Virus record (IMG/VR): IMGVR_UViG_3300037481_000177
Span: 1 to 21,639 of that record
From: a virus
DNA length: 21,639 bases
Direction: 5' to 3' (one strand)
The notes under the pieces are model-generated. The model was not told the origin of the DNA. It saw only the letters and a list, made by a program, of their open reading frames with translations, and did no database searches. The position numbers and the translations under genes are program-made. This document shows positions 1 to 6,561 of this stretch, piece after piece. Numbering within the stretch: the stretch's first letter is position 1; each line of letters opens with the position of its first letter.

Positions 1-2119
1 AAGCCTGACTGACGCATCCAAACTCCCGGGTGACCTCAGTGAGGCGGGTGGTGGACAAGTCGCCGTAGAGGTTCTCCACAGCGAGAATGCTGCGTTCCTT
101 GAACACGATCAGCGTGGTCGCGTTGAATGGGTACAAGGCCACCACAGCGTCGTTCGCCCCGGTGTTCAACTTGAACTCATTCAGGATCGGGCTGTAGTGC
201 AGCGGGTCCAACACGTCGGAGACTGCGAGGTAGTCGGGTCCGTAGAGCAGCAGCAGGCGGTTCGAGAAGTACAGTCCCTCACGGCCTGCGGGTACGTTGG
301 CTCCGGATGCGGATGACTTCTTGATTGTGCCGGTGATAGAGTCGGACGTGACATCGACCAGTGTCGAAGGCTGCGATGCTGTTACGGTTGCTGACGTGTA
401 GTTGATGCCGGGGTTGACAATGGTCACCGCGGTCACCTTGCCGTCGGTGATCGTAGCCGTTGCCGTAGCCAGCGTTCCGCCACCGTTGAGCGTGATCGTT
501 GGTGCAGTCAGATAGCCGGCACCTTGGTCGACGATGGTGAGCGATGTGTAGCCGCTGGAAGTTGGGGCAGCAATGCTAACGGAAGGAACCGATGAGTATC
601 CTGAACCAACATTGGTCATCGTGAATCCGGTGACCTTGCCATTGGAAACGATTGCTGTGGCTGTGGCAGTGGTTCCTCCGCCTCCCGGTGGAGCAATAGT
701 GACGGCAGGCGCTGCGGTGTATCCAGCGCCACCAATTCCAAGAGTGATTGAACCAACGGTTGCACCGGAAAGCACAGCGGTTCCGGTGGCAGTCTGTGCT
801 GCAATCGTCCCGGTGATGATCGCCGTCTTCGCGGTGTTTAGCGAGTCGGTCTCCTCGGTGGCTCCGGAGAACAGCTTCAGCGAGTTTTTGTCGCTCGGGA
901 AGACGTAGTAAATCTTGTCGGTGACCGTCGCACCGCCGTTCTGCGTATTCGACAGCGTCACCTGATCGCCGGGAACGAACGGATGGTTGGGGACGGTGAT
1001 CGTGTCCTCTACGGATGACGAGGCCACGATGGCGTTCACCGCGGCAATCCGGTTGAAACCGTTGTCGAGAGCCGAGACCGGAGCACCCGATGAGTACGAG
1101 GCCTCCATGATCAACGGCAGGCCGTCGTTGTAGAAGTCGCTGATGCCCTCGGTGACATCGTAGCCCGTCGTGTTGTTCGACAGCTCGAAGTAGTACCGGT
1201 TCGATGACGTCAGGCCCGTCTTGAGCGTCACCGGGCTGGTGCCCTGCTGGCCGCTAGCTTGAGACAGGTGCAGCGTGCAGACGCCGCCGGCCTTCACGTT
1301 GACGTACATCCCGAATCCCTGACCGGTGGATGTCGATGAGGTCCACAGGTTGGGAGAAGTCCCAATCTGGAACACCACAACACGATCACCGGACTGCAGG
1401 TCGGGTGTGACATTCAATGTCACAGTGTTGCTGCCAGTGTTGACGTCGGCTCCGGTGAAGTAATACCTCGCATTCCCCGGGCGCAGCATGACCACCGAGT
1501 TGGTGGCCTGAATCAAACGCACCGGGCTGTAGATGTCGTGCCCGTTGAGCGGGATTTCCAAGTGCGATTGATTGGGTCGCACGAGGTACATCCTGCCCTG
1601 CCCACCGTCGGTAGTACGCACCTCGTTGGTGGCTACGATCAGCGCTTGGTAGCCGGTGTCCGGATCGCGGAACGGAAGCACACCGAGGATATCGGTGAAG
1701 GCCGTGGTGTTGTTGTAGGACTGGATGTTGCGATTGGTCGGCCCACCGGTGAACGTGATGGCTGAAGACGACAGGATCGCGTTGCTGTTGGTGTCCGAGA
1801 TGCAGCGAGTTCCGTTGGGGAACACCAGCACATTGGCGCTGCTGTCGGAGCAGACAATCGTTCCGTTTGGAGGCGGACTGCCGCTGACAACCGTCACCTG
1901 GTTCGACCCGGATGTGACCGTTGCCAAGAAGGTGTTCAGGGTCCACTTGCCACCCCACTTAGGCTGAACGATACCCCAGCGGTTGCGGATGTTCTGATCC
2001 TGAAATATCCGGTTGATGGCCTGGCTGACAAACTGGGTGGGCAACTGGGCGGGATCAAGGCGTGAGATGACGCCCTTGAAGCCGTCGTCGACCGATATGA
2101 TGTCAGGCAGGTCAGGCAT
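1..2119 (-). CDS. Tail nozzle protein (tail tubular protein B / T7 gp12-like), 3'-truncated by window edge
   Basis: I read this frame codon by codon from the ATG at 2119 down to position 2 and found no stop, so at least 706 residues are present and the C-terminus lies outside the window. The N-terminus (MPDLPDIISV) and the segment near the left edge (LIVFKERSILAVENL, then a Gly-Cys-Val-Ser motif) resemble tail tubular protein B, the nozzle ring of short-tailed phages. The gene follows the adaptor-like gene directly (stop TAA, one base, ATG), which is the usual gp11-gp12 order. Roughly residues 460-580 hold about four repeats of the form GxGYxxxPxVTI separated by Ala/Thr-rich strands (for example GGAGYTAAPAVTI, GSGYSSVPSVSI, GAGYLTAPTITL). 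These look like an inserted beta-rich domain. Nozzle identity is inferred from position and motifs, not from an alignment. Confidence 0.72.
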   Translation of the reverse strand, partial: MPDLPDIISVDDGFKGVISRLDPAQLPTQFVSQAINRIFQDQNIRNRWGIVQPKWGGKWTLNTFLATVTSGSNQVTVVSGSPPPNGTIVCSDSSANVLVFPNGTRCISDTNSNAILSSSAITFTGGPTNRNIQSYNNTTAFTDILGVLPFRDPDTGYQALIVATNEVRTTDGGQGRMYLVRPNQSHLEIPLNGHDIYSPVRLIQATNSVVMLRPGNARYYFTGADVNTGSNTVTLNVTPDLQSGDRVVVFQIGTSPNLWTSSTSTGQGFGMYVNVKAGGVCTLHLSQASGQQGTSPVTLKTGLTSSNRYYFELSNNTTGYDVTEGISDFYNDGLPLIMEASYSSGAPVSALDNGFNRIAAVNAIVASSSVEDTITVPNHPFVPGDQVTLSNTQNGGATVTDKIYYVFPSDKNSLKLFSGATEETDSLNTAKTAIITGTIAAQTATGTAVLSGATVGSITLGIGGAGYTAAPAVTIAPPGGGGTTATATAIVSNGKVTGFTMTNVGSGYSSVPSVSIAAPTSSGYTSLTIVDQGAGYLTAPTITLNGGGTLATATATITDGKVTAVTIVNPGINYTSATVTASQPSTLVDVTSDSITGTIKKSSASGANVPAGREGLYFSNRLLLLYGPDYLAVSDVLDPLHYSPILNEFKLNTGANDAVVALYPFNATTLIVFKERSILAVENLYGDLSTTRLTEVTREFGCVSQA

Positions 2120-2120
2120 A

Positions 2121-3044
2121 TTACCGGGAGGGCACGATTATCTGGCGCACATATTTCTCTTGCAGCGCCACCTTGTCGATCTCCTTGGTGAGTTCAACCT
2201 CGCCTAACTCTAGGAACTGGTTGCCCAGGTCGATCTTGCCGTCGACGCGCAGCATCTGGCCCGCGGCCTTGAGGGAGCAGATCTCGCAGAAGCGGTAGGG
2301 GAAGGCGTAGGCAGTGGCCTCGGCGGCGCTGGACAGGAGCGGCGGTGTCTTGCGGAACTCCAGCCAGACGTATGGCAGATCGGCTGTGACCAGGATGCCG
2401 TCGTCTGTGAAGGTGTACGGGGCCTCCTGCTGGCGCCAGGTCACCCGCGGGTCAATGGGCCATACCGAGAAGGTTTCGCCAATGGGGACGGCCCTGGTGG
2501 TGCCATCGACATTGGTCGTCTGCGAGATGTTGCGCAGGAACTTGTTGAGGCGTCCCCAGTAGGACGTGTTGGTCGGGACAGTCCCTGCTGAGGCGGTGGC
2601 GTAGAGTTGGTAGTACTCCTGAGTCACCGGGTAGAGAACGATGGTTCCGACGGTGTACGTGCTCGTTGAGCTCCAGCTTGCGCTGCCGGAATAGGATGCC
2701 TGAGCCAGCCCCCAGTACTGCGAGTTCAGCGTTCCGTTGGGGCCGTTGGTCGTGGGCGCATTGCCCGAGTTGGTTGCACCAACGTACTGGTAGTACTTCT
2801 GCTCCACCGGGTAGTACACCACGGTGCCCTGCGAGTATGTGACCGCATCGCTGTAGTTGGGCGCGAAGAACTCCTGCTGATACACGGTCTGCTCGGGCCA
2901 GTCGAAGCACTCCCAGGCGCTCCGCAGGCTCATTGAGATGAACGTGCGGAAGAAGTTGGACTCCTCGGTGGTCAGCGTTGAGAAAACGCGCCCAGTGAGC
3001 TCGCAGGCGCGTTGCAGGACGTAGTCGTAGGTGACGGTTCTCAT
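2121..3044 (-). CDS. Head-tail adaptor (tail tubular protein A / gp11-like) with two CBM5/12-like repeats
   Basis: 307 residues starting at ATG 3044. The N-terminal helical part (MRTVTYDYVLQRACELTG, then a region rich in Phe, Arg and Trp up to about residue 55) and the C-terminal part from about residue 166 are consistent with the adaptor ring between portal and nozzle, and the next gene is the nozzle-like protein one base downstream. Between them lie two similar blocks, residues about 66-112 and 123-164. Each has a Tyr-x2-Gly-Thr-x-Val/Leu-Tyr strand, a Glu-x-Tyr-Tyr-Gln strand, a Pro-Thr turn and a closing Tyr-Trp-Gly. This pattern is reminiscent of CBM5/12 (chitin-binding-like) modules, so the adaptor may expose sugar-binding or decoration domains. 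No signal peptide is visible. The CBM resemblance is from motif spacing only. Confidence 0.68.
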   Translation of the reverse strand: MRTVTYDYVLQRACELTGRVFSTLTTEESNFFRTFISMSLRSAWECFDWPEQTVYQQEFFAPNYSDAVTYSQGTVVYYPVEQKYYQYVGATNSGNAPTTNGPNGTLNSQYWGLAQASYSGSASWSSTSTYTVGTIVLYPVTQEYYQLYATASAGTVPTNTSYWGRLNKFLRNISQTTNVDGTTRAVPIGETFSVWPIDPRVTWRQQEAPYTFTDDGILVTADLPYVWLEFRKTPPLLSSAAEATAYAFPYRFCEICSLKAAGQMLRVDGKIDLGNQFLELGEVELTKEIDKVALQEKYVRQIIVPSR

Positions 3045-3047
3045 TGG

Positions 3048-3293
3048 CTACCAGGATTTGCACGCCCAGTACTTGGCGGAGAGTTTGGTGCCCGGCTCGT
3101 CACAACCATGACGGGCTCGGAAAGATGCGCGGCGCTCCGGGATGTGCTTCTTGATCGTCATGTCGGGATCGCCGAAACGGACGAGAGCGACCTTGTCGCC
3201 CTCCTTGGCTAGGACAGCGAACTTCTTGTTCTCGCCCGGAGTGCGCTTGGGCTTGTTGTAGCCCGAGAACTTGTTGCCCTTGTAGTTGATCAT
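3048..3293 (-). CDS. Small conserved phage protein with 'YKGxxFSGYNKPKRTP' motif
   Basis: 81 residues, basic, with many Lys and Arg. The core (NYKGNKFSGYNKPKRTPGE near the start, then FAVLAKEGDKVALVRFGDP, then RASFRARHGCD and a closing KYWACKSW) matches a small protein I recognise from many tailed phages, whose function is not established. The frame is open to a TTG at 3317, but I chose ATG 3293 because it overlaps the stop of the upstream lipoprotein gene by 4 nt (ATGA), the arrangement used throughout this genome, and because the conserved block begins there. It lies between the lysis-like cluster and the tail adaptor. The basic character would fit nucleic-acid contact, which is inference only. 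Confidence 0.75.
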   Translation of the reverse strand: MINYKGNKFSGYNKPKRTPGENKKFAVLAKEGDKVALVRFGDPDMTIKKHIPERRASFRARHGCDEPGTKLSAKYWACKSW

Positions 3294-3523
3294 TTGCTCT
3301 TTGGGAGTGCGTACCAACCAGCCGGAAGGACCACCGTGGACGGCCCTACCAGCTTCTTGTCCTTGTCGAAGGAATAGACGCTGGCCTTGGTGGGCTGCGC
3401 CAGCATCACGGGATCACCGGAAGGGACCAGGGCCACCTTCGTCACTTGGCAGCCCAGGCAGGTCAGCAATGCGATCAGCGAGATCGTTCTTGAGAGCCTT
3501 GGGAGCGTTACCATGTTGCACAT
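3290..3523 (-). CDS. Small lipoprotein, candidate outer spanin-like or envelope protein
   Basis: 77 residues. Residues 1-25 form a signal-like segment: basic start, hydrophobic stretch ISLIALLTCLG, then Cys25 as a possible lipidation site (CLGC, an imperfect lipobox because position -3 is Cys). The mature part (about 52 residues) has a GDPVMLAQPTKASVYSFD segment and ends VVLPAGWYALPKSK. Small lipoproteins with a 'G-pv-la ... GWyaLP' pattern occur in phage lysis regions. ATG 3523 is used here; ATG 3514 (Met4) is an alternative, and neither has a clear Shine-Dalgarno sequence. The 5' 110 nt overlap another gene in a different frame (3414-3587), recalling nested Rz1/Rz genes. Its stop overlaps the next start by 4 nt. 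An outer-spanin role is a hypothesis. Confidence 0.66.
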   Translation of the reverse strand: MCNMVTLPRLSRTISLIALLTCLGCQVTKVALVPSGDPVMLAQPTKASVYSFDKDKKLVGPSTVVLPAGWYALPKSK

Positions 3524-3587
3524 CGGTGGGTGGTGTTTCGCGGAACCAGTCGAGCAGGGCCCGCAGGATCTGGTAGATCCAGTTCAC
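3414..3587 (-). CDS. 57-codon gene overlapping the lipoprotein gene out of frame (possible lysis partner)
   Basis: Found by translating the gap after the 65-residue membrane protein gene. GTG at 3587 overlaps the upstream TGA by 4 nt (GTGA), and the frame ends at TGA 3416-3414, deep inside the lipoprotein gene. The product is MNWIYQILRALLDWFRE, then a Pro-Thr turn, then APKALKNDLADRIADLPGLP and an acidic Gly-Pro tail. The N-terminus is an amphipathic or weakly hydrophobic helix with Trp and Leu, and the middle is a charged helix. It resembles small proteins I have seen between holin-like and lipoprotein genes in phages, with no assigned function. If the pair is a spanin, this would take the inner-membrane place, but the N-terminal helix is short for a full membrane span and the periplasmic part is shorter than in Rz. 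Confidence 0.62.
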   Translation of the reverse strand: MNWIYQILRALLDWFRETPPTDVQHGNAPKALKNDLADRIADLPGLPSDEGGPGPFR

Positions 3588-3781
3588 TCGGGCTTCTTGA
3601 TCTCGAGCTTCTCGGTGGCGTCCTTAGCCATGACCAAGCCGATACCGGCAGAGATCGCGGCAATGGTCGCAGTCGGGTCGACCGAGGTGGTTGGGTCGCC
3701 GTCGAAGATAGCTTTCAGTGTGCCGCCAACAGCGACTAGGATGGCTCCAATACCGGCCAATGTGGTCTTGGTGTTCTTCAT
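3584..3781 (-). CDS. Small two-segment membrane protein, holin-like
   Basis: 65 residues. A basic start (MKNTKTT) is followed by a Gly/Ala/Leu hydrophobic segment at about residues 8-26, an Asp/Thr-rich turn (DGDPTTSVDPT), a second weaker hydrophobic segment at about 37-52 (IAAISAGIGLVMA) and a charged tail (KDATEKLEIKKPE). This size and layout fit small phage membrane proteins often annotated as class II holins or holin partners. It lies between another small membrane protein and the overlapping lipoprotein pair, with 4-nt overlaps on both sides, which supports a co-translated lysis cassette. Holin activity is inferred. It could also be an unrelated small inner-membrane protein. Confidence 0.62.
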   Translation of the reverse strand: MKNTKTTLAGIGAILVAVGGTLKAIFDGDPTTSVDPTATIAAISAGIGLVMAKDATEKLEIKKPE

Positions 3782-3951
3782 TTCTTCAGGGCTTTGTAGA
3801 GGGCGACACAGGCCGCAATGAGGCCAACCACGGCGGAGAGAAAACGGATGCCGTCGGTGAGCTGGGGAAGCAGCGAGGCTGCTGTGGCTGCTGCCGCGGT
3901 GCCTAGCGAGAGTGCCAGTCCGTTCGTTCCGCCGTGGTTGGTTGCGTCCAT
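3778..3951 (-). CDS. Small membrane protein, candidate holin or antiholin
   Basis: 57 residues when read from ATG 3951. The open frame extends to 4044, but the added N-terminus is an antisense-like Arg/Pro/Ser stretch over the previous gene, and ATG 3951 follows that gene's TAA by one base. The protein has an Ala-rich hydrophobic segment at about residues 12-29, a short hydrophilic link (PQLTDG), a stronger segment at about 35-54 (IRFLSAVVGLIAACVALY) and a Lys-Lys end, so the C-terminus is probably cytoplasmic by the positive-inside rule. It precedes a second small membrane protein with a 4-nt overlap. Two adjacent holin-like genes could be a holin and antiholin pair, which is inference. Confidence 0.62.
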   Translation of the reverse strand: MDATNHGGTNGLALSLGTAAAATAASLLPQLTDGIRFLSAVVGLIAACVALYKALKK

Positions 3952-3952
3952 G

Positions 3953-4105
3953 TTACTCAGACTTGGGTTGGGCTGCTGCGATGATGATGTCGGCCAAAGG
4001 AACGCCGACCTTGGCGTTCTGGTAGCCACCGGCCTTGATGGCAACGTCGATAAGCTGGAGCAGGCTATTGGTCTGCTCCTGAGTCAGTGTGATGGTAATT
4101 TCCAT
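3953..4105 (-). CDS. Small conserved phage protein (LTQEQTNxLLQ type)
   Basis: 50 residues from ATG 4105, which lies one base after the TGA of the upstream gene. The frame is open further upstream, to 4168, but the extra residues are Arg/Ser-rich and overlap the previous coding sequence. The product starts MEITITLTQEQTNSLLQLID, a short beta strand followed by a helix, and continues with AIKAGGYQNAKVGVPLADII. I recognise the 'LTxEQxNxLLQxL' start from small proteins found near phage tail and lysis genes, with no function known to me. No signal peptide or membrane segment is evident. Confidence 0.62.
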   Translation of the reverse strand: MEITITLTQEQTNSLLQLIDVAIKAGGYQNAKVGVPLADIIIAAAQPKSE

Positions 4106-4106
4106 A

Positions 4107-4517
4107 TCAGGCCGCAGTGTCGGAAACGACAGGCTGCTCCGCAACCAAAACCGGCTCCTTCTGGTCAACGAGCGGCGGGACGATTTCCACCGGCGGAGCG
4201 GGAGGAACCCACGGCAGCGGCAAACTCACGACGGGCGGGTTGATCTGGTTGGCAATTTGGAGCGAGACGTTCGCTTCGATGGCCGCTTGATCGACTCCGT
4301 TGGCGTAGCACCAGTCCAGCACCTGCGCTTCGGTGAGTTGATTGTAAGGAGTGAAGCTATCACTCGGCGGAGCGAATGAGCAGCTACCGTAGCACGTTCC
4401 AGAGAACGAATCCTGCGAGCCGTTGCATCGCCAATCGGCGGTGATTACGACATCGGTGTTGGAGCCGTCAACCGGCTTGGTGAGAAGGCGTTCGATGAGC
4501 CAAGAGATAGTAATCAT
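4107..4517 (-). CDS. DUF7936-like phage protein with proline-rich tail
   Basis: 136 residues from ATG 4517. The N-terminal 80 residues show strands around TDVVITADWRCNG and SGTCYGSCSF and the motif FTPYNQLTEAQVLDWCY, which matches a small phage domain I know as DUF7936 (a beta domain followed by 'FtPyxdLTExqVigWv'). The last 50 residues are Pro/Val-rich (PPVVSLPLPWVPPAPPVEIVPP), probably extended and exposed. Five cysteines lie within about 40 residues, more than usual for this type. The gene follows the fibre-like gene by 11 nt and precedes the small 50-residue gene by one base. A structural or tail-accessory role is likely from position but not proven. Confidence 0.72.
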   Translation of the reverse strand: MITISWLIERLLTKPVDGSNTDVVITADWRCNGSQDSFSGTCYGSCSFAPPSDSFTPYNQLTEAQVLDWCYANGVDQAAIEANVSLQIANQINPPVVSLPLPWVPPAPPVEIVPPLVDQKEPVLVAEQPVVSDTAA

Positions 4518-4528
4518 GGTGGTGTTTG

Positions 4529-5629
4529 TTAGGCGATTTTAATCGTTCCAGAATCGCTCCAAAGTGTCCCAGAAGGAAGACCAGCAGATGATGTTGGGAT
4601 GTTTTCGATTATCGCATGGATTTTTGATGTGGCATTATTCCATTTCACCTGAAAACCGCCTGAAACACCTGTTACGGCGGCGCGAAGAATGCTTCTATCA
4701 GCACCACCTGCGACTTGAGTGTCCAGCTTGTAACTCGGCGTAACTCCGATGCCGACGTTGCCGGAGGCGTCTAGGTTGAGATAATTAGCCGCGCTTGAAC
4801 GCAGGAAAATTGATTGTCCATCCGCAGCGATGTCGAGCCGTGAATTGGAACTGTAGATAACGTTCTGATTACCACCGATTCCGATGTAACTGTATGTTGC
4901 TCCGGTTTGTCCGGAAATCATCATTCGAGTTGCATCGCTGACTCGCAAACCTTCAATGGCAGCGGTGGCTGGAGCGGTGCGAACATCCAGCTTGTACGAA
5001 GGACTCGCAACCCCCACCCCAAGTCCGGTGGAGTTGAGGGTCATGGCGGTGGTTCCAGCTACGGACCACGTTGAAACGCCGGTGCTGTCGATGCGATAAC
5101 GCTCGATCATCGACGCATCGCTGCGTTGAGTCGATAAAGTCAAAAACCCAGAATAATCAGAGGTATTTTCAATTCCACCTTTGATTGCTCCGCCTGCAAT
5201 CAGGGTTGCAACAGGGCCGGATTTTGCTCCAATAAACAACGTCGAGTTGTTCCCAATAGCCGCCGCCGCCTCATTCCAAAGAATTAACTCACCTGTACTG
5301 CCAATCAACACTCTGGAACCGGACTTTCCGATGTAGGAAGTCGGCCAAGCCGTTGTTCCGAATTGGGTTTGTGTGGTAGCTCCAATTTGAACCGCTGTGC
5401 TTCCAGTGACAACCTTGAATCGATCAGTTGCCACCGTCAGATCGCCGCTGATGGTGGCGGAGGCGAGGGTGGCGGTGCCGCCTGCTCCCAGCAACTGGTT
5501 GACGGTGATGTTCTTGGTCGTTCCGGACGCGGCCATCGAGTTGTCGCTGACATCGACAATCGGAAACAGGTCGGCGGCTGGAGCGACCGTGGTTATGGCT
5601 GCGAGCGCTGTGATTTTCGTATCGGGCAT
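4529..5629 (-). CDS. Tail-fibre-like structural protein
   Basis: 366 residues from ATG 5629. The start MPDTKITALAAITTVAPAAD with DLFPIVDVSD is a common opening of phage fibre or appendage proteins. The middle is rich in Gly, Ser, Thr, Ala and Ile, as expected for a trimeric beta structure. Two copies of a fibre motif are visible, 'GLGVGVASPSYKLDV' and 'GNVGIGVTPSYKLDT'. The C-terminus ends GLPSGTLWSDSGTIKIA, a short closing strand seen in such proteins. There is no S74-type chaperone or peptidase domain. The region looks lower in GC than its neighbours by eye, which would fit a separately acquired receptor-binding gene. The receptor is unknown. Confidence 0.72.
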   Translation of the reverse strand: MPDTKITALAAITTVAPAADLFPIVDVSDNSMAASGTTKNITVNQLLGAGGTATLASATISGDLTVATDRFKVVTGSTAVQIGATTQTQFGTTAWPTSYIGKSGSRVLIGSTGELILWNEAAAAIGNNSTLFIGAKSGPVATLIAGGAIKGGIENTSDYSGFLTLSTQRSDASMIERYRIDSTGVSTWSVAGTTAMTLNSTGLGVGVASPSYKLDVRTAPATAAIEGLRVSDATRMMISGQTGATYSYIGIGGNQNVIYSSNSRLDIAADGQSIFLRSSAANYLNLDASGNVGIGVTPSYKLDTQVAGGADRSILRAAVTGVSGGFQVKWNNATSKIHAIIENIPTSSAGLPSGTLWSDSGTIKIA

Positions 5630-5632
5630 GGC

Positions 5633-5872
5633 TTAGTTAGCTTGGATGATGAGTTTGCCGTTGTCCTCCTGCACAAGGAAATTCGAGTTCTCGCACAGGA
5701 TGGAATCAAATGTTCCGAAAGTGATGACGATCTTGGATGTGCCGTCCTCCAGGAGGATGAATCCCTCGTCCTCGCGCAGAAGGTCCCGGCGCATGATCGG
5801 CAGGTCGGCACCTCCACCAGCTCCGCTGATGAATTGATCGATGCCGAGTCCTAGGCCGAGTCCGAGTCGCAT
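5633..5872 (-). CDS. Small virion-region protein with beta-strand repeats
   Basis: 79 residues from ATG 5872. It opens with a Gly/Leu-rich low-complexity run (MRLGLGLGLGIDQF), then a Gly-rich link, then short strand-like units: RRDLLREDEGFILLEDG, KIVITFGTF, ENSNFLVQEDNGKLIIQ. The repeated 'LLxEDxxxxLLxEDG' pattern recurs in small phage proteins upstream of tail-fibre genes, whose function I do not know. It is separated from the fibre-like gene by 3 nt and from the upstream gene by 1 nt, so it is probably expressed with them. No membrane segment or signal peptide is visible. Confidence 0.62.
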   Translation of the reverse strand: MRLGLGLGLGIDQFISGAGGGADLPIMRRDLLREDEGFILLEDGTSKIVITFGTFDSILCENSNFLVQEDNGKLIIQAN

Positions 5873-5873
5873 A

Positions 5874-6128
5874 TCAGGCGTACTTGCGGTTGTATAGGAC
5901 CAGTGAGCCGCTTGAGATTGAGATGGAGGTGAACACGCCGTTGATGCTGTCGCCGGCCTGGATGGTCACGCCGCCACCGAGGTCGGTGATGTTGGACGTG
6001 CAGGATCCGAGAATGGTCGTCGAGACAGCATGGATTTCCATCCAGTTGCCGCTCACGGTTCCGTTCGATGCGGTGATGTATCGGCCACCGTATTCGCCGG
6101 CCAACTGGCGGTTTGATCCGACATTCAT
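5874..6128 (-). CDS. Small beta-rich virion-region protein, unknown function
   Basis: 84 residues from ATG 6128, overlapping the upstream stop by 4 nt. Composition is Gly, Ser, Thr and Ile with little charge. Strand-like segments include GGRYITASNGTVSGNWMEIH, GGVTIQAGDSINGVFTSISI and SGSLVLYNRKYA. The last of these resembles the pattern of small phage decoration or spike-base proteins, with a hydrophobic strand followed by a polar end. The larger overlapping frame 5851-6174 is Arg/His-rich and looks like a shadow. Position between the capsid gene and the fibre-like gene suggests a virion component. Confidence 0.6.
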   Translation of the reverse strand: MNVGSNRQLAGEYGGRYITASNGTVSGNWMEIHAVSTTILGSCTSNITDLGGGVTIQAGDSINGVFTSISISSGSLVLYNRKYA

Positions 6129-6508
6129 AGGGTGAACTTCTGACTACTGCGTTTTGTGCCACCGGTCCATCCAACCTGCAAGCGTGTAGCCCCGCAGCGC
6201 ACTCGCACCTCGGGGTTATCGCGCTCTACTTCTTTGAGAAACTGGGAATCCTTCCAGCAATCGTACCCGAGCCTGTTTCCCCAGGCATGGTAGAGGGTGG
6301 GGTCGATACGCATCCGCAGGCGCCCGATGCCGTCAACGGATCGGATATCGCGATCCGAGTCCTTGGCGATGCGCTTCTGATCAATGCCGGCATTAACCCA
6401 GTCCTTCTGGATGCCGGTTTGGAACTCTTTGATGACGGCGCGGCGCAGTTCGCCGGGCAGGTCGTCGAGAGCGCTTGCGATTACGGATGCTGCGGAATTC
6501 TGAGCCAT
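6125..6508 (-). CDS. Putative minor virion protein downstream of the capsid gene
   Basis: 127 residues from ATG 6508. The N-terminal half is helical (SVIASALDDLPGELRRAVIK) and the second half has conserved-looking features: RIDPTLYHAWGNRLGYDCW, then a charged helix FLKEVERDNPEVRVRC. I do not recognise a named family, although proteins of this size just after the capsid gene in phages are often minor virion or connector components. There is no purine-rich ribosome-binding site: the 14 nt before the ATG are pyrimidine-rich and the upstream stretch forms a strong hairpin. Its 3' end overlaps the next gene by 4 nt. Confidence 0.62.
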   Translation of the reverse strand: MAQNSAASVIASALDDLPGELRRAVIKEFQTGIQKDWVNAGIDQKRIAKDSDRDIRSVDGIGRLRMRIDPTLYHAWGNRLGYDCWKDSQFLKEVERDNPEVRVRCGATRLQVGWTGGTKRSSQKFTL

Positions 6509-6521
6509 GAGAAAAGTAAGG

Positions 6522-6548
6522 AGGGGAGGCCCGGGATGGACCTCCCCT
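6522..6548. terminator. Hairpin after the capsid gene, possible bidirectional terminator
   Basis: An 8-bp perfect stem (aggggagg at 6522-6529 pairing with cctcccct at 6541-6548) has an 11-nt loop that itself contains CCCGGG. On the minus strand, the coding direction, it follows the capsid stop by about 13 nt and is followed by a moderately T-rich tract (TTACTTTTC). On the plus strand it is followed by GTTGGTTTTTT, a better terminator tail. Partial termination after an abundantly expressed capsid gene is a common arrangement. It would also lower expression of the next gene, whose start is right behind it. Confidence 0.6.
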
Positions 6549-6561
6549 GTTGGTTTTTTGA

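Noticed and set aside
5851-6174. 107-codon minus-strand ORF overlapping 5874-6128
   Set aside because: Arg/His-rich, no ribosome site, and the other frame has the 4-nt junction with its upstream neighbour and a normal composition.
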